64,000 bases of DNA, taken from the NCBI RefSeq assembly GCF_013410115.1, contig NZ_JACCCV010000002.1, positions 744,001 through 808,000 on the forward strand. Reading direction: 5' to 3'. Shown here piece after piece: positions 1 through 8,766 of this stretch. Below the pieces are notes generated by a model, which saw nothing but the letters and a program-made list of their open reading frames with translations, ran no database searches and was not told the DNA's origin. Both the position numbers and the translations under genes were made by a program. This stretch comes from Tunturiibacter gelidiferens (GTDB lineage Bacteria > Acidobacteriota > Terriglobia > Terriglobales > Acidobacteriaceae). Positions within the stretch are counted from its first letter, which is position 1, and every line of letters starts with the position of its first letter.

Positions 1-785
1 TCATGGCAACTTCCTTATGCTAAATGTCTCGTGCCGGATGGAGTCGCTAGATAGGGGTCTTGGCTTCGGTAGCCTGAGGTTTCGGGATACCTGAAATATA
101 GAAGGCTGTCTTGAATGCCAGCTCCGGACTTGAGGTCCGAGCGGCAGCGAACCAGCCCCAAAGTTATACTCATTGGGTCCACGGTTACTGTATATCTTCT
201 ATCCCAATTTCTTCCGCATGTCCAGGTTGGGCCTCGGTCTAGTAGCGGGTCTCATCCCGCGCACGGTTTGCCACGCAACTTATGGACGCGCTACTAATCA
301 CTCTCACGGATGCAGAAGAATCGGGCAGACCACTGCTGCGGAGTCATGCGCTTGCCGTACCACGGTATCAGCATAAAGCCGTCGGTGTTCCGCTGCACCG
401 CTAGTTTCTCGTTAGGTCTCTCCACCGTCTGCAAATCGAACGTTGAGCAGAAGAACTCCGTCAGTGCCGGAACATTTTAGGTAGTGAGGCGGTGTGATTG
501 ATCCTCGTCACCATCACGATCTCTTTGCGACAGGCAACAGTGCCGCAGCCCCCGCCGCACCGTACGCCCTCCTTCCGCAATGAAGCAGGAGTTGTCTGCG
601 GAAACGTTTCCGCAGCGAGCGGGGCTTACCGTACCGATCCAACTCTGCGTTCTCTGCACGATTTGGAGCCCGCCTATAGATCACATGCAGAATTTGCCCG
701 AGTTGAAGGAGCGAAGTTTTTTATGTATGCTTCACCTGACAAAATACCTATTTTTAGAATAGGTATTTTGATATAGTATTCTTCC
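1..785. other. Gene-free leader region
   Basis: I see no convincing gene here. The open frames are short, lack recognisable motifs and have no good ribosome-binding sites. The last 45 bases carry the palindrome and -10 candidate of the downstream padR gene, described separately. The rest could be a decayed or regulatory region. Confidence 0.5.
741..777 (+). promoter_or_regulatory. padR operator palindrome and -10 box
   Basis: A perfect 12-bp inverted repeat (AAAATACCTATT at 741-752 and AATAGGTATTTT at 758-769, 5-nt spacer) is followed by a TATAGT -10 candidate at 772-777. The PadR start codon is at 786, so transcription would begin at or within a few bases of the ATG. There is no Shine-Dalgarno sequence, so the mRNA may be leaderless. 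PadR proteins often repress their own operon through such palindromes, so this is the likely autoregulatory site. The palindrome is seen directly; its binding by PadR is inferred. Confidence 0.6.
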
Positions 786-1130
786 ATGGCGAAGAACCCC
801 AAACATCGCGATCTTTTCCCTGGTGCGCTGGAGGTCATGATTCTTCAGTCCCTGCGACTACACCCCATGCATGGCTATGCACTCGTGAAGCATATTAAAC
901 AGTTGTCCGACGACCTGCTGCAGGTGGAAGAAGGTTCTCTCTATCCGGCACTCCAGCGAATGCTGAAGGAAGGCTGGCTCGAAGCGGAGACCGGAGTCTC
1001 TACCAAGGGCCGCCCCACGCGCATTTATCGACTTACTGACGCGGGCATCCGCCACCTCGAGAAAGAAGTCATCAGCTTCGAAAAGATGTTCGCCGGCATC
1101 ACGCGCGTGCTCGCTGTTGCCAAGGCGTAG
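786..1130 (+). CDS. PadR family transcriptional regulator
   Basis: A 114-residue winged-helix regulator of the PadR family. The protein has the usual order: an N-terminal stretch (DLFPGALEVMILQSL), a recognition region containing HGYALVKHI and EEGSLYPALQRM, then the wing with KGRPTRIYRLTDAG, and a short C-terminal helix. The length is normal for the short PadR subfamily. It lies 10 bases before the TTG start of an ADOP-type permease, the standard arrangement in Acidobacteria, where the PadR protein is thought to control the permease. A perfect palindrome immediately upstream is the probable operator, so autoregulation is likely. The effector is unknown. Confidence 0.9.
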   Translation: MAKNPKHRDLFPGALEVMILQSLRLHPMHGYALVKHIKQLSDDLLQVEEGSLYPALQRMLKEGWLEAETGVSTKGRPTRIYRLTDAGIRHLEKEVISFEKMFAGITRVLAVAKA

Positions 1131-1140
1131 GAGGTCACAA

Positions 1141-3834
1141 TTGCAGTGGTTCGCTCAATTTTTCTCTCGACGCCGCCGCTATGACGATATCTCCGTTTCG
1201 ATCCAGGAACATATGGAGAACCGTATCGAGGAGTTGATGGACGACGGCATCTCGCGCAAGCAGGCAGAGCAGGAGGCGCGGCGCGAATTTGGCAACGTGG
1301 CTCTCATTGAACAGCGCAGCCGTGAAGTATGGCAATGGCCGGCGCTTGAATCCATTGTGGCCGACTTGAAGTTCACCTTCCGAAGGCTGCGGACGTCGCC
1401 GGGCTTTACCGCGACCGTTCTCCTTACGCTGGCGATCGGGATCGGGGCCAATACCGCGATCTTCAGCGTGTTGAACAGCATCCTTTTGAAGCCGTTGCCT
1501 TACCCCAATTCAGAACAGCTTGTCTCTCTATGGCTCAACGCTCCTGGCGCCGGGGGACTCGCCAACTTTTCCAACGGCCTTCAGCTCTCATCGTCGATGT
1601 ACCTCACTTTCTCTCAGCACAATCGAACGTTCGAGACAATGGGTATTTGGACGCCGGGTACGGCCAGTGTAACGGGCGTGGCTAAACCGGAAGAGGTGCG
1701 AACCGAGATCGTGAGCGACGGCGTACTCGAGACACTTAAAGTTCCTCCTGTAGCCGGCCGTTGGCTTTCTGAAGTCGATCAGGATCCGCATGGACGAAAG
1801 AGCGTGGTATTGAGCTACGGGTATTGGCAACGCCGCTTCGGCGGAGATCGCAATGTGATCGGGCGCCCTATTCAGGTCGACGCCCAGACCAGAGAGGTTG
1901 TTGGCGTGATGCCGCGCGGCTTCCGGCTCGTCGATCGTGATTTCGATCTTCTGATCCCGCTGGCGCTGGATCGCACCAATCAAAAACTCGCAGGCTTCGG
2001 CTTCTACGGAATCGCTCGTCTCAAGCCCGGGATCGCGATCGCACAGGCAGATGCCGACATTGCGCGTCTGATTCCTGTCTGGATGGATTCCTGGTCAAAC
2101 GGCCCCGGGACCAACCCTCACTTCTACGAGACGTGGCGAATCACACCCAGCCTCCGTTCACTGAAGCAGCAGATCATTGGCGGCGTAGGCAGTATGTTGT
2201 GGGTGGTTATGGCGACCGTCGGACTCGTGATGCTGATTGCATGCACCAACGTGGCCAATCTCCTGTTGGTGCGCGCGGAGTCTCGCCACCAGGAGCTTTC
2301 CATTCGAGCCGCGCTCGGCGCTGGCCGTATGCGCATCGCGCGTGAGCTGATGATCGAAAGCATATCGCTCGGACTCCTCGGCGGCGTACTTGCGATCGTG
2401 GTAGCCTTTGTCGGCTTGCGCCTCCTCGTTGCCACGGGTCCCGCCGATCTGCCGCGCCTGAGCGAACTCTCTCTCGATGCGCGCTCGCTCGGCCTGACTC
2501 TCGCTCTCTCGATTCTTTCGGGGCTGTTCTTCGGATCCATACCGGCTATGAGATATGCGCGGACCCAAACCTCCGCAATGATGGGAGGCGGAAACCGGAC
2601 AGCCAGCGCTGGTCGTGCGCGGCAGCACTCGCGCAATGTACTGGTCATAGCACAGGTAGCCATGGCGCTCGTTCTGCTAATAAGCGCTCTGCTTATGATT
2701 CGCACCTTCGCTGCGCTACACCGCGTCGAGCCCGGCTTTGCCGATCCCCAGCACCTGCAAACCACGCATATTTGGATTCCCGACCTGCTGGTCTCCGATC
2801 CGCAAGTGGTCACGCACGTTCAGAACAACATCGCCGACAAAATCGCTGCCATTCCGGGAGTCACTTCGGTTGGGTTCGCCGGATCTGTTCCCATGGAGAA
2901 CATCGACCCCAACTGGGACCAGATTCGCGTAGAAGGAAAAAATTACGAAGGCGGGGAACCTCCTCTCAGGCTCTTCAACTTCGTCTCACCAGCGTACTTC
3001 AATGCTATGGGTACACGTTTTGTGGCTGGTCACGACTTCACATGGGCAGATATCTACGACCTGCGGCCCAAGGTGATCGTGTCGGAGAACTTTGCGCGGG
3101 AGTCGTGGGGTTCGGCGTCCTCGGCTATCGGCAAACGGCTCCGTCAGTTCTCAAACACTCCATGGCAGGAGGTGATCGGAGTCGTCGAAGATGTGAGGGT
3201 GCACGGCGTTGATGAGAAAGCGCCCGCCATCGTCTACTGGCCGGCAATGATCAACGATCCATATACGCCGAAGCCTACCATCGATGCCCCACGCTTTGTC
3301 ACGTTCGCCATTCGCAGTAACCGTGCTGGAACTGAAAGCTTCCTCAACCAGGTGCAACAGGCCGTCTGGTCTGTGAACGCGAGCCTGCCGCTCGCATCGG
3401 TGAACACTATGCAGGAGATCTATAGCCAGTCGCTTGCGCGGACCTCATTCACGCTTGTAATGCTGGCGCTTGCCGGTGCAATGGCACTTGCCCTGAGCCT
3501 CGTCGGCATCTATGGAGTTATCTCATATGCTGTTTCGCAGAGGACTCGCGAAATAGGAATTCGACTGGCACTTGGAGCACAGAAAAACCTGCTGCGGTGG
3601 ATGTTCGTTCGATCGGCTCTTGTGCTAACCGGAGTTGGCATTGCCGTTGGCCTTGGAGCAGCAGCTGCACTGATGCAGCTCATGAAAACCCTGCTCTTCG
3701 GCATCAGCCCGCTCGATCCCCTGACGTTCTTTGCGGTACCGGTTGTCCTGGCGACAGCGGCTGCGATTGCCAGCTATCTACCAGCGCGCCGCGCTGCTGG
3801 AGTCGATCCAGTCGAAGCGCTGAAAGCCCAGTAA
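1141..3834 (+). CDS. ADOP-type ABC transporter permease (FtsX/MacB)
   Basis: A protein of about 897 residues in the acidobacterial duplicated orphan permease group. It has an N-terminal prefix domain (SIQEHMENRIEELMDDGIS... REFGN), a first membrane segment with LTLAIGIGANTAIFSVLNS, a MacB-like periplasmic domain, three central membrane helices (around GLVMLIACTNVANLLLVRA), a second periplasmic domain, and three C-terminal FtsX helices ending in YLPARRAAGVDPVEALK. No ATPase gene is adjacent, which is why such permeases are called orphans. I chose TTG at 1141 because AGGAGG (1129-1134) lies six bases upstream; an upstream TTG at 1117 is possible but overlaps padR and encodes an Arg-rich tail. 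The substrate is unknown; relatives are linked to lipid, peptide or drug export. Probably co-transcribed with padR. Confidence 0.9.
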   Translation: MQWFAQFFSRRRRYDDISVSIQEHMENRIEELMDDGISRKQAEQEARREFGNVALIEQRSREVWQWPALESIVADLKFTFRRLRTSPGFTATVLLTLAIGIGANTAIFSVLNSILLKPLPYPNSEQLVSLWLNAPGAGGLANFSNGLQLSSSMYLTFSQHNRTFETMGIWTPGTASVTGVAKPEEVRTEIVSDGVLETLKVPPVAGRWLSEVDQDPHGRKSVVLSYGYWQRRFGGDRNVIGRPIQVDAQTREVVGVMPRGFRLVDRDFDLLIPLALDRTNQKLAGFGFYGIARLKPGIAIAQADADIARLIPVWMDSWSNGPGTNPHFYETWRITPSLRSLKQQIIGGVGSMLWVVMATVGLVMLIACTNVANLLLVRAESRHQELSIRAALGAGRMRIARELMIESISLGLLGGVLAIVVAFVGLRLLVATGPADLPRLSELSLDARSLGLTLALSILSGLFFGSIPAMRYARTQTSAMMGGGNRTASAGRARQHSRNVLVIAQVAMALVLLISALLMIRTFAALHRVEPGFADPQHLQTTHIWIPDLLVSDPQVVTHVQNNIADKIAAIPGVTSVGFAGSVPMENIDPNWDQIRVEGKNYEGGEPPLRLFNFVSPAYFNAMGTRFVAGHDFTWADIYDLRPKVIVSENFARESWGSASSAIGKRLRQFSNTPWQEVIGVVEDVRVHGVDEKAPAIVYWPAMINDPYTPKPTIDAPRFVTFAIRSNRAGTESFLNQVQQAVWSVNASLPLASVNTMQEIYSQSLARTSFTLVMLALAGAMALALSLVGIYGVISYAVSQRTREIGIRLALGAQKNLLRWMFVRSALVLTGVGIAVGLGAAAALMQLMKTLLFGISPLDPLTFFAVPVVLATAAAIASYLPARRAAGVDPVEALKAQ

Positions 3835-3854
3835 CTAACCCTTGCAACGAGGAT

Positions 3855-4040
3855 TGCGGACATAAATATACAGCTGTGGTGTTTGCACCGGTTTGCAGGG
3901 GTTTTTCCAGATTTTCGGCTGCAGATGGTGGTGAGAACGTGGTCAGGTTGTGGTGAAATGCGTGGTAAACGTGGTTTCCAAACACCACATTTCTGAGGCA
4001 TAAAAAATGCGCCACTTTTCTCGACTTTATTTTTCGTCTG
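3855..4040 (+). repeat. Structured 3'-UTR repeat element, copy 1
   Basis: Just after the ADOP stop codon lies a GTGGT-rich segment. Its core (3948-3975, TTGTGGTGAAATGCGTGG then TAAACGTGGT) closely matches a segment on the opposite strand at 62974-63002. A hairpin follows (AAAC-GTGGT, 8-nt loop, ACCAC-ATTT, 3967-3992), then AAAAAATGCGCCAC and a T-rich run. Copy 2 has the same order of parts. Short frames can be read through it, but none looks like a real protein. It may be a processed RNA or 3'-end element. The rest of 3835-4192 holds nothing else I recognise. Confidence 0.5.
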
Positions 4041-4192
4041 GAAGGGTGGATCGATTCTTAATGGACGGTTCAGCCGTTCAGGCGAAAGCGCGGATCGTCT
4101 GATGCCGTCGCGCAGAGGAGCGGTTTAGCTGTTTGCAATTGGGCTAGTATGTCTGTCGCTTCTTTGCCAGGTGATACAGAACCTCAGCGAGG

Positions 4193-5461
4193 CTATGGGA
4201 CTATCTCGGTGGCGGTGGCGAAGCTTAGCTGGTGGATTGCCATCCAGGTTTGGGAGTAGGCGTTGAGAGCGTCGGATGTGACGGAGCGGGATTCGCGCAG
4301 TGCGTCCAGATAGTCGATCAGGGCAAGGCCGCCGTGCTGATAACTGAACTGGGCGATATCGAGAACGTCCTTCGCTTCATCGAGGTAGTGGCCGTTGTAG
4401 CGATCGGAGAGGACCTTGGCATTAGCGTAGCCGGACCAAGCCTGATCGACGTCGGCGACTACCTGATTGCGGGTCGCAAGCTCGGTGAAACGACTAGCCT
4501 GTGCGAGATATTTGCTGGTCTCTTTATTCCCCTGATTTCGATCAAAGATTCGGATGGGAATATTGAAGTTGAAGCCGGCAGAGTTATAGGTGCCGCTGCG
4601 GTCATATTCGCCTTCGAGGGTTGGGTCGGTGGTGCCGTTCGCGTAGGCGAGCTTGACGTTGGCATCGGCAACGGCCACGCCGAGATGGGCGGCATGGTAG
4701 TCGGGGCGTGCGGCGAGCGCCTTCTGTTCCAGCCCTTCCATCGTGTCGGAGACGAGCGGCGGCACAACATCACCGATGACATCGAAGTCGGTGCGAGCTT
4801 TGTCATAGCCGAGGAGAGCCTGAAGCTGGATGCTGGCCTGCTGGGCATTCGTGATGGCGTTGGACTCGTCAGATTCAAACTGAGCCAGCTGGAGGTCGAG
4901 GCGTTCGAAGTCGAGCTTGGCGATATCTCCGGCTTTGTAGCGCTCCCGTCCGATGTCGAGCTCGTGCCTGAAGTCGCTTAGGTTGTCGTCGGCTAGTTTT
5001 TTTGCAGCCTTTGCGATGACGAAGCTGGTGAAGGCCTGGCGCACGGCAAGTATGGTCTGTTGCTCCTGCTGGTGGTATTGGGCGTCGGTCTGGGCCGTCG
5101 TGGAGCGGGCGCTGTCGAGACGCCAGCGACGCTTCTCGCCGCGCTCGAAGAGCCTCGAAACCTGCAAGCTATAGGCATATGGATTAGAGGCTCCCTCTGC
5201 AGGAAGAGTTATGTTTGATCCAGTAAATCCGAAGTAGGGATTGGCTCTAACTCCAGCCTGAATCTCCTGAGCTTTGACTGAGAGCAGGTTCTGCTGTGAG
5301 GAGAGCAGGTTGGGATTCTTCATTCGCGCTATATCTACGGCCTGCTGCATGGTGATGGCGGCAGGGGCGGAGCTGGATGGCTGAGTCTGCGGAAACGCGA
5401 CACGAGCCACGAGCAGAAGGCAGGAGGCAACAAGGAGGATTCGATGTTTTTTCTTCGTCAT
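4193..5461 (-). CDS. TolC family outer membrane efflux protein (CzcC-like)
   Basis: Outer-membrane channel of a tripartite metal-efflux system. About 422 residues with a signal peptide (MTKKKHRILLVASCLLLVARVAFPQ), then two OEP repeats rich in helical heptads: the first includes MQQAVDIARMKNPNLLSSQQNLL, the second LEQKALAARPDYHAAHLGVAVA and FNIPIRIFDRNQGN. Length and the DYLDALRE segment near the end fit CzcC/CusC-type proteins. The frame is open to an ATG at 5530 that overlaps the czcA stop (TAATG). I prefer the internal ATG at 5461 because the signal peptide starts there and GGAGG lies 13 bases upstream; the longer form would add 23 polar residues. Last gene of the minus-strand operon czcB-czcA-czcC. 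Metal specificity cannot be read from the sequence. Confidence 0.85.
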   Translation of the reverse strand: MTKKKHRILLVASCLLLVARVAFPQTQPSSSAPAAITMQQAVDIARMKNPNLLSSQQNLLSVKAQEIQAGVRANPYFGFTGSNITLPAEGASNPYAYSLQVSRLFERGEKRRWRLDSARSTTAQTDAQYHQQEQQTILAVRQAFTSFVIAKAAKKLADDNLSDFRHELDIGRERYKAGDIAKLDFERLDLQLAQFESDESNAITNAQQASIQLQALLGYDKARTDFDVIGDVVPPLVSDTMEGLEQKALAARPDYHAAHLGVAVADANVKLAYANGTTDPTLEGEYDRSGTYNSAGFNFNIPIRIFDRNQGNKETSKYLAQASRFTELATRNQVVADVDQAWSGYANAKVLSDRYNGHYLDEAKDVLDIAQFSYQHGGLALIDYLDALRESRSVTSDALNAYSQTWMAIHQLSFATATEIVP

Positions 5462-5529
5462 GTAGTTTTCCGAACCTCCTTTGGTCTGCGTAGTTCTTAT
5501 TGAAAATTTGCCTGCATGCTTGAACTGCA

Positions 5530-8500
5530 TTAGTTCTCAAACTCCGTCTCGGGGGTAGGGAGGACATCGTCGGGCCTTGCAATCCAGACGTATAACGTGG
5601 GCAGAAGGAAGACGCTGATGAGAAGCGCGCCAATGAGACCGCCGACGATGACCATGGCGAAGGGACGCTGCGAGTCGGACCCGATGCCGTGCGAGGTTGC
5701 TGCAGGTAGAAGACCTAGAGTGGCAACGAGCATGGTCATCATGATGGGACGAAGGCGAAGCACTGCCCCTTCGATTGCGGACTCTTCGATGGAGTGGCCA
5801 CGAACCCGCATCTGATTGATGTACTCGAGCATAATGACACCCGTCTGAACCGAGACGCCGAAGAGAGCCAGAAAGCCGACGCCAGAGGAGACGCTGAAGT
5901 TTGTGTGAGTAAGGAGCAGAGCGAGCAGACCGCCGACTGGAGCCATTGAGACATTGACTAAGATAAGGCCGGCCCATTTGCCGGAGTGAAACATGGAATA
6001 GAGAATGATGAAGATGATGAGGATCGTAACGGGAAGTACGAGCATGAGACGGCGAGAGGAGCGCTTCTGGCTCTCGTACTCGCCAGCCCAGTCGATCTTG
6101 TAGCCGGGCGGGAGCTTTACCTGCTCATTGACTTTAGCGATGGCCTCTTCGACGGTGCTGCCGAGATCTCGATTGCGAACGCTGTATTTGATGGCCACAA
6201 AGCGCTGGCCACCTTCGCGAGAGATCGTTTCAGCACCATCTTCCATCGAGATGTTGGTAAGCTGTGCCAGCGAGACACGCTCCCCTGAGGGCGAAAGAAG
6301 CCGGATATTATTGATGGCCTCCTGCGTGTCGCGGTACTGCGGCAGATAGCGGACGACGAGGTCGTAACGCGCTTCTCCCTGAAGGACCTGGCTGACTGCG
6401 TTGCCCCCCACTGCGGTTTGGATTGCGTCCTGAATATCGGCGACATTGATTCCAAAGCGTGCCGCGGCCGAGCGATTCACGGTGTAGTTCAGATTGGGCT
6501 GGCCGATGACACGAAATAGCCCAAGATCACTTACTCCTTTGATCTTGGTCATGATGGAGACGATCTGGTCACCCTTCGCCTCGAGGGTCTTGAGATCATC
6601 CCCGTAGATCTTGACGGCGAGTTCGCCTTTGACACCGCTGACGGCCTCTTCGACATTGTCGGAGATCGGCTGCGAGAAGTTCCAGATGACGCCGGGCATC
6701 TTCTCCAGCTCGCGGTCCATCGCACCGATCAGCTCGTCTTTGTTTTTCTTGAAGACGGGACGCCACGCTTCTTTGGGCTTCAGGTCAACAAAGTACTCGG
6801 TATTGAAGAAACCGGTAACATCGGTGCCGTCGTCAGGACGACCGGTCTGACTTACGACCTGGGTCACCTCGGGAAAAGAAGAGAGAGTGATACGAGCTTG
6901 ATTCATCACTCGCAGGCTCTCCGTCGGGCCGGTGCTTGGGGCGAGTGTGCCACGAACCCAGATGGCGCCTTCATCGAGATGAGGAAGAAACTCTGACCCG
7001 ATCACGCCGCTGAGCCCCAGGAACAGAGCAAGAGCAAGAGCCCCACCTGCCACGCTGAGCGTAACGTAACGATGCTCGATGGCCCATCGCGCGGAGTGAC
7101 GGTAGCGGTCGGTGAGCCACGCCATCACCGGATTCTGCCACTCCGTGGTGCCGTTGGGAAAGAGCAGGCTGGCCAGAACCGGCGCGATCAGCATGGAGAA
7201 GACAAGAGCACCGAGAAGAGCGAACGCCACGGTCCAGGCCATGGGCTGGAAGAGACGGCCTTCAACTGCCTGCAGGGTGAAGATCGGCAGATAGGCCGTG
7301 ATGATGATGCCGATCGCGTAGAAGACGGGGCGCTGCACTTCGTGCGCGGCCTCGCGAATCTGCTCTGCCGGAGACAGCGAGTCTTTGCGCTGATGGCTGA
7401 GGTGACGGACGATGTTTTCCACCATTACGACAGCGCCGTCGACAACCATGCCGAAGTCCAACGCGCCCAGAGACAGGAGATTCGCGGGGATGTGCCGGAG
7501 GTCGAGACAGATGGAGGCAAAGAGAAGAGCAAACGGAATGGTGAGAGAGACGATGAGAGCGCCGCGGACGTTCCCCAGAAACAGGAAGAGAATGATGACG
7601 ACGAGGATGATGCCTTCGGTGAGGTTATGCAGCACCGTATGGGTTGTGTAGTGAAGCAGGTCGCTTCGATCAAGAAACGGGACGACCTTGACTCCTGGCG
7701 GGAGGACACGGTTGTTGAGTTCGTCCACCTTCTTGTGAATGCCAGCCAGGGCGAACTCAGAGTCATCCCCCTTCTGGAGAGCAACAATGCCTTCAACAAC
7801 GTCCCCGTCATCGACGATCTTTCCATCTTCCCGATGGATCGCCTTTGAGCTGCCAGGCTTGTCCTGGTGATCGACGCACGGGTCGTTCGCGGTCCAGGAA
7901 CCTGGTGGGTCGGTGAGAGGCAGGCCCCCGGCGCGACAGGCTTTGCCGATCTGACCGAGCCGGATCTTCGGTCCCTGGGCGACCGTCGCGATATCTTTGA
8001 CGCGGAGTGCGGTGCCGGACTGAGTCTTAAGGACGGTCTCTTCTATATCGTGGACATTCTTGTAAAGGCCAACTTCGCGGACGTTGATCTGCTGCTGGCC
8101 CTGTTCGATAAAACTGCCGCCTGCGTTGGTGTTGTTGTTGGCCAGCTGCTGCTCGACCTGACCGATGCTGAGCCCGTAAGCAACGAGTTTGTCGGGATCG
8201 ACGCGGACCTGATACTCGCGTGTCATGCCACCAAAGCTTGAGTCGTCGACAACACCGGGAACGGATTTAAACTGCTTTTCGATGGTCCAGTCCTCGAGGG
8301 ACTTGAGATCCATGTTGTCGTAGAGCGGGTTGGTGCTGCGGAGGGTGTACCAATAGATCTGACCGACGGGGCTCCAGTCGGTGCCCATCTGCGGTTGAAT
8401 GCCAGTTGGGAGAGTGACCTGGGCGAGGCGCTCAAGAACCTTTTCACGATTCCAGTCGTTGACCGAGTCGTCGTCAAAGATAAGGTTGAGGCTGGAGATT

Positions 8501-8766
8501 CCGGCGAGCGAGGTTGACCGCAGGTGGGTCATGTGCGGGATGCCCGCCATTCCGATCTCGAGCGGGATGGTGACCTGCTGCTCGATCTCCTCGGCGGCGC
8601 GGCCGGGCCACTGGGTGATGATCTGGACGTAGTTGTTGGCAACGTCGGGGTAGGCTTCCACCGGCAGGTTGTGGAAGGAGACGATGCCCCAGGCGAACAG
8701 CATAATCGCGAGGCCGAGTATCAGCCAGCGATTGTTCAGTGCAAAATCGACGAGCTTACGAATCAT
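5530..8766 (-). CDS. czcA: CzcA/CusA family heavy-metal RND efflux pump
   Basis: Inner-membrane proton-driven RND pump of 1078 residues, close to the usual 1030-1050 plus an insert. It begins MIRKLVDFALNNRWLIL, the classic N-terminal helix, followed by a porter domain with VEAYPDVANNYVQI, the first transmembrane bundle with GALDFGMVVDGAVVMVENIVRHL (helix 4 carries the Asp/Glu pair of metal RND pumps), a second porter domain, and a second bundle ending ATSHGIGSDSQRPFAMVIVGGL. Residues of about 276-306 form an unusual Cys-containing Pro/Gly-rich insert between GQIGKA and KAIHRED, bounded in the DNA by two short palindromes. The start overlaps the czcB stop and the stop overlaps a czcC ATG (TAATG in both cases), implying translational coupling. 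Ion specificity (Co/Zn/Cd versus Cu/Ag) is not determined. Confidence 0.93.
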   Translation of the reverse strand: MIRKLVDFALNNRWLILGLAIMLFAWGIVSFHNLPVEAYPDVANNYVQIITQWPGRAAEEIEQQVTIPLEIGMAGIPHMTHLRSTSLAGISSLNLIFDDDSVNDWNREKVLERLAQVTLPTGIQPQMGTDWSPVGQIYWYTLRSTNPLYDNMDLKSLEDWTIEKQFKSVPGVVDDSSFGGMTREYQVRVDPDKLVAYGLSIGQVEQQLANNNTNAGGSFIEQGQQQINVREVGLYKNVHDIEETVLKTQSGTALRVKDIATVAQGPKIRLGQIGKACRAGGLPLTDPPGSWTANDPCVDHQDKPGSSKAIHREDGKIVDDGDVVEGIVALQKGDDSEFALAGIHKKVDELNNRVLPPGVKVVPFLDRSDLLHYTTHTVLHNLTEGIILVVIILFLFLGNVRGALIVSLTIPFALLFASICLDLRHIPANLLSLGALDFGMVVDGAVVMVENIVRHLSHQRKDSLSPAEQIREAAHEVQRPVFYAIGIIITAYLPIFTLQAVEGRLFQPMAWTVAFALLGALVFSMLIAPVLASLLFPNGTTEWQNPVMAWLTDRYRHSARWAIEHRYVTLSVAGGALALALFLGLSGVIGSEFLPHLDEGAIWVRGTLAPSTGPTESLRVMNQARITLSSFPEVTQVVSQTGRPDDGTDVTGFFNTEYFVDLKPKEAWRPVFKKNKDELIGAMDRELEKMPGVIWNFSQPISDNVEEAVSGVKGELAVKIYGDDLKTLEAKGDQIVSIMTKIKGVSDLGLFRVIGQPNLNYTVNRSAAARFGINVADIQDAIQTAVGGNAVSQVLQGEARYDLVVRYLPQYRDTQEAINNIRLLSPSGERVSLAQLTNISMEDGAETISREGGQRFVAIKYSVRNRDLGSTVEEAIAKVNEQVKLPPGYKIDWAGEYESQKRSSRRLMLVLPVTILIIFIILYSMFHSGKWAGLILVNVSMAPVGGLLALLLTHTNFSVSSGVGFLALFGVSVQTGVIMLEYINQMRVRGHSIEESAIEGAVLRLRPIMMTMLVATLGLLPAATSHGIGSDSQRPFAMVIVGGLIGALLISVFLLPTLYVWIARPDDVLPTPETEFEN

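Noticed and set aside
3704-4015. Short minus-strand frames after the ADOP gene
   Set aside because: They lie in the structured repeat element, and have no ribosome-binding site or domain.
7072-7848. 258-codon plus-strand frame opposite czcA
   Set aside because: Antisense shadow rich in Asp/Glu/Arg with no motif; the CzcA frame is unambiguous.
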